From Paenisporosarcina sp. TG20 (lineage in GTDB: Bacteria; Bacillota; Bacilli; Bacillales_A; Planococcaceae): a DNA stretch of 33,599 nucleotides. Positions within the stretch are counted from its first letter, which is position 1. The number at the start of each line of letters is the position of its first letter. This document shows, one piece after another, positions 33,536-33,599 of the stretch. The notes below the pieces were generated by a model. It had not been told where the DNA came from and ran no database searches. It worked only from the letters and a program-made list of their open reading frames with translations. A program made the translations under genes and the position numbers. The stretch covers positions 1 through 33,599 of the forward strand of contig NZ_ALJG01000345.1 of NCBI RefSeq assembly GCF_000286315.1, written 5' to 3'.

Positions 33536-33599
33536 ATGGACAAGATTACACGAAAAACGTCATTTGGACAATGGTTTTCACCAATAAATCTTCAACTTT
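33536..33599 (+). CDS. IS4-like transposase, 5' end only
   Basis: The first 21 codons read MDKITRKTSFGQWFSPINLQ, which I recognise as the start of a DUF4372-containing IS4-family transposase common in Lysinibacillus and relatives. The gene runs off the window. AAAGGA lies 8 nt before the ATG, and a TATAAT at 33479-33484 may be its -10 element. It marks an insertion sequence at the right edge. Confidence 0.65.
   Translation, partial: MDKITRKTSFGQWFSPINLQL

Overview
The window is low-GC DNA with strong Shine-Dalgarno sites, frequent TTG/GTG starts, many intrinsic terminators and lipoprotein signal peptides. This fits a spore-forming Bacillales member. Gene content (CBO0543 family, DUF6376 and DUF3221 lipoproteins, RlmCD, PBPRA1643-type SEC-C protein, an M48 protease, an IS4-like transposase start) suggests the Bacillaceae/Planococcaceae (Lysinibacillus/Psychrobacillus-like), but genus cannot be settled from this window. 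No rRNA, tRNA or CRISPR array was seen.

Layout. 0-7 kb: a decayed gene, a metallo-beta-lactamase-fold hydrolase, an AEC transporter plus a YgeA-like amino-acid racemase (operon), a CBO0543 membrane protein, an SCP2 pseudogene with two in-frame TGA codons, a FrnE-like DsbA oxidoreductase with a decayed partial second copy, and a HAD phosphatase between the two copies. 7-9 kb: a tightly coupled ATP-grasp ligase/esterase operon. 9-10 kb: a VOC (PhnB-like) remnant, then a strong promoter and a clear yybP-ykoY manganese riboswitch with terminator. No manganese exporter follows it, only a small DUF6376 lipoprotein. 10-13.3 kb: small secreted or lipid-anchored proteins, one with an internal 420-bp tandem duplication and an amber stop. 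13.4-18 kb: an MFS exporter, rlmCD, an iteron-like AT-rich segment bounded by 11-bp inverted repeats, and a gutted second copy of rlmCD. 18-20 kb: DUF6398, SEC-C protein and unexplained structured RNA-like segments.

20-24.3 kb: a TetR regulator divergent from an alpha/beta-hydrolase plus MBL-hydrolase operon, with a matching operator GACCNNNCGGT in each promoter; then a tRNA-dihydrouridine synthase followed by a third remnant of the rlmCD 3' end. 24.4-26.5 kb: DUF421 and CLC transporter operon; the CLC looks like the fluoride-exporting clade. 27-31.4 kb: a frameshifted M3 oligopeptidase, then a striking fusion of a Cro/C1-type DNA-binding domain with a catalytically degenerate F1-ATPase beta-subunit core, then a Ste24-like M48 membrane protease. 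31.4-33.6 kb: a Bacillales-type intergenic repeat, an MFS exporter that seems to start at ATT, and the first codons of a transposase running off the window.

Overall this looks like an accessory, partly decaying chromosomal region: about ten genes carry nonsense or frameshift lesions or are partial duplicates. The best candidates for new biology are the HTH/F1-beta-like fusion, the orphan manganese riboswitch, the ATP-grasp/esterase pair, and the repeated rlmCD 3' ends. All family assignments come from reading motifs by eye; no database search was run.
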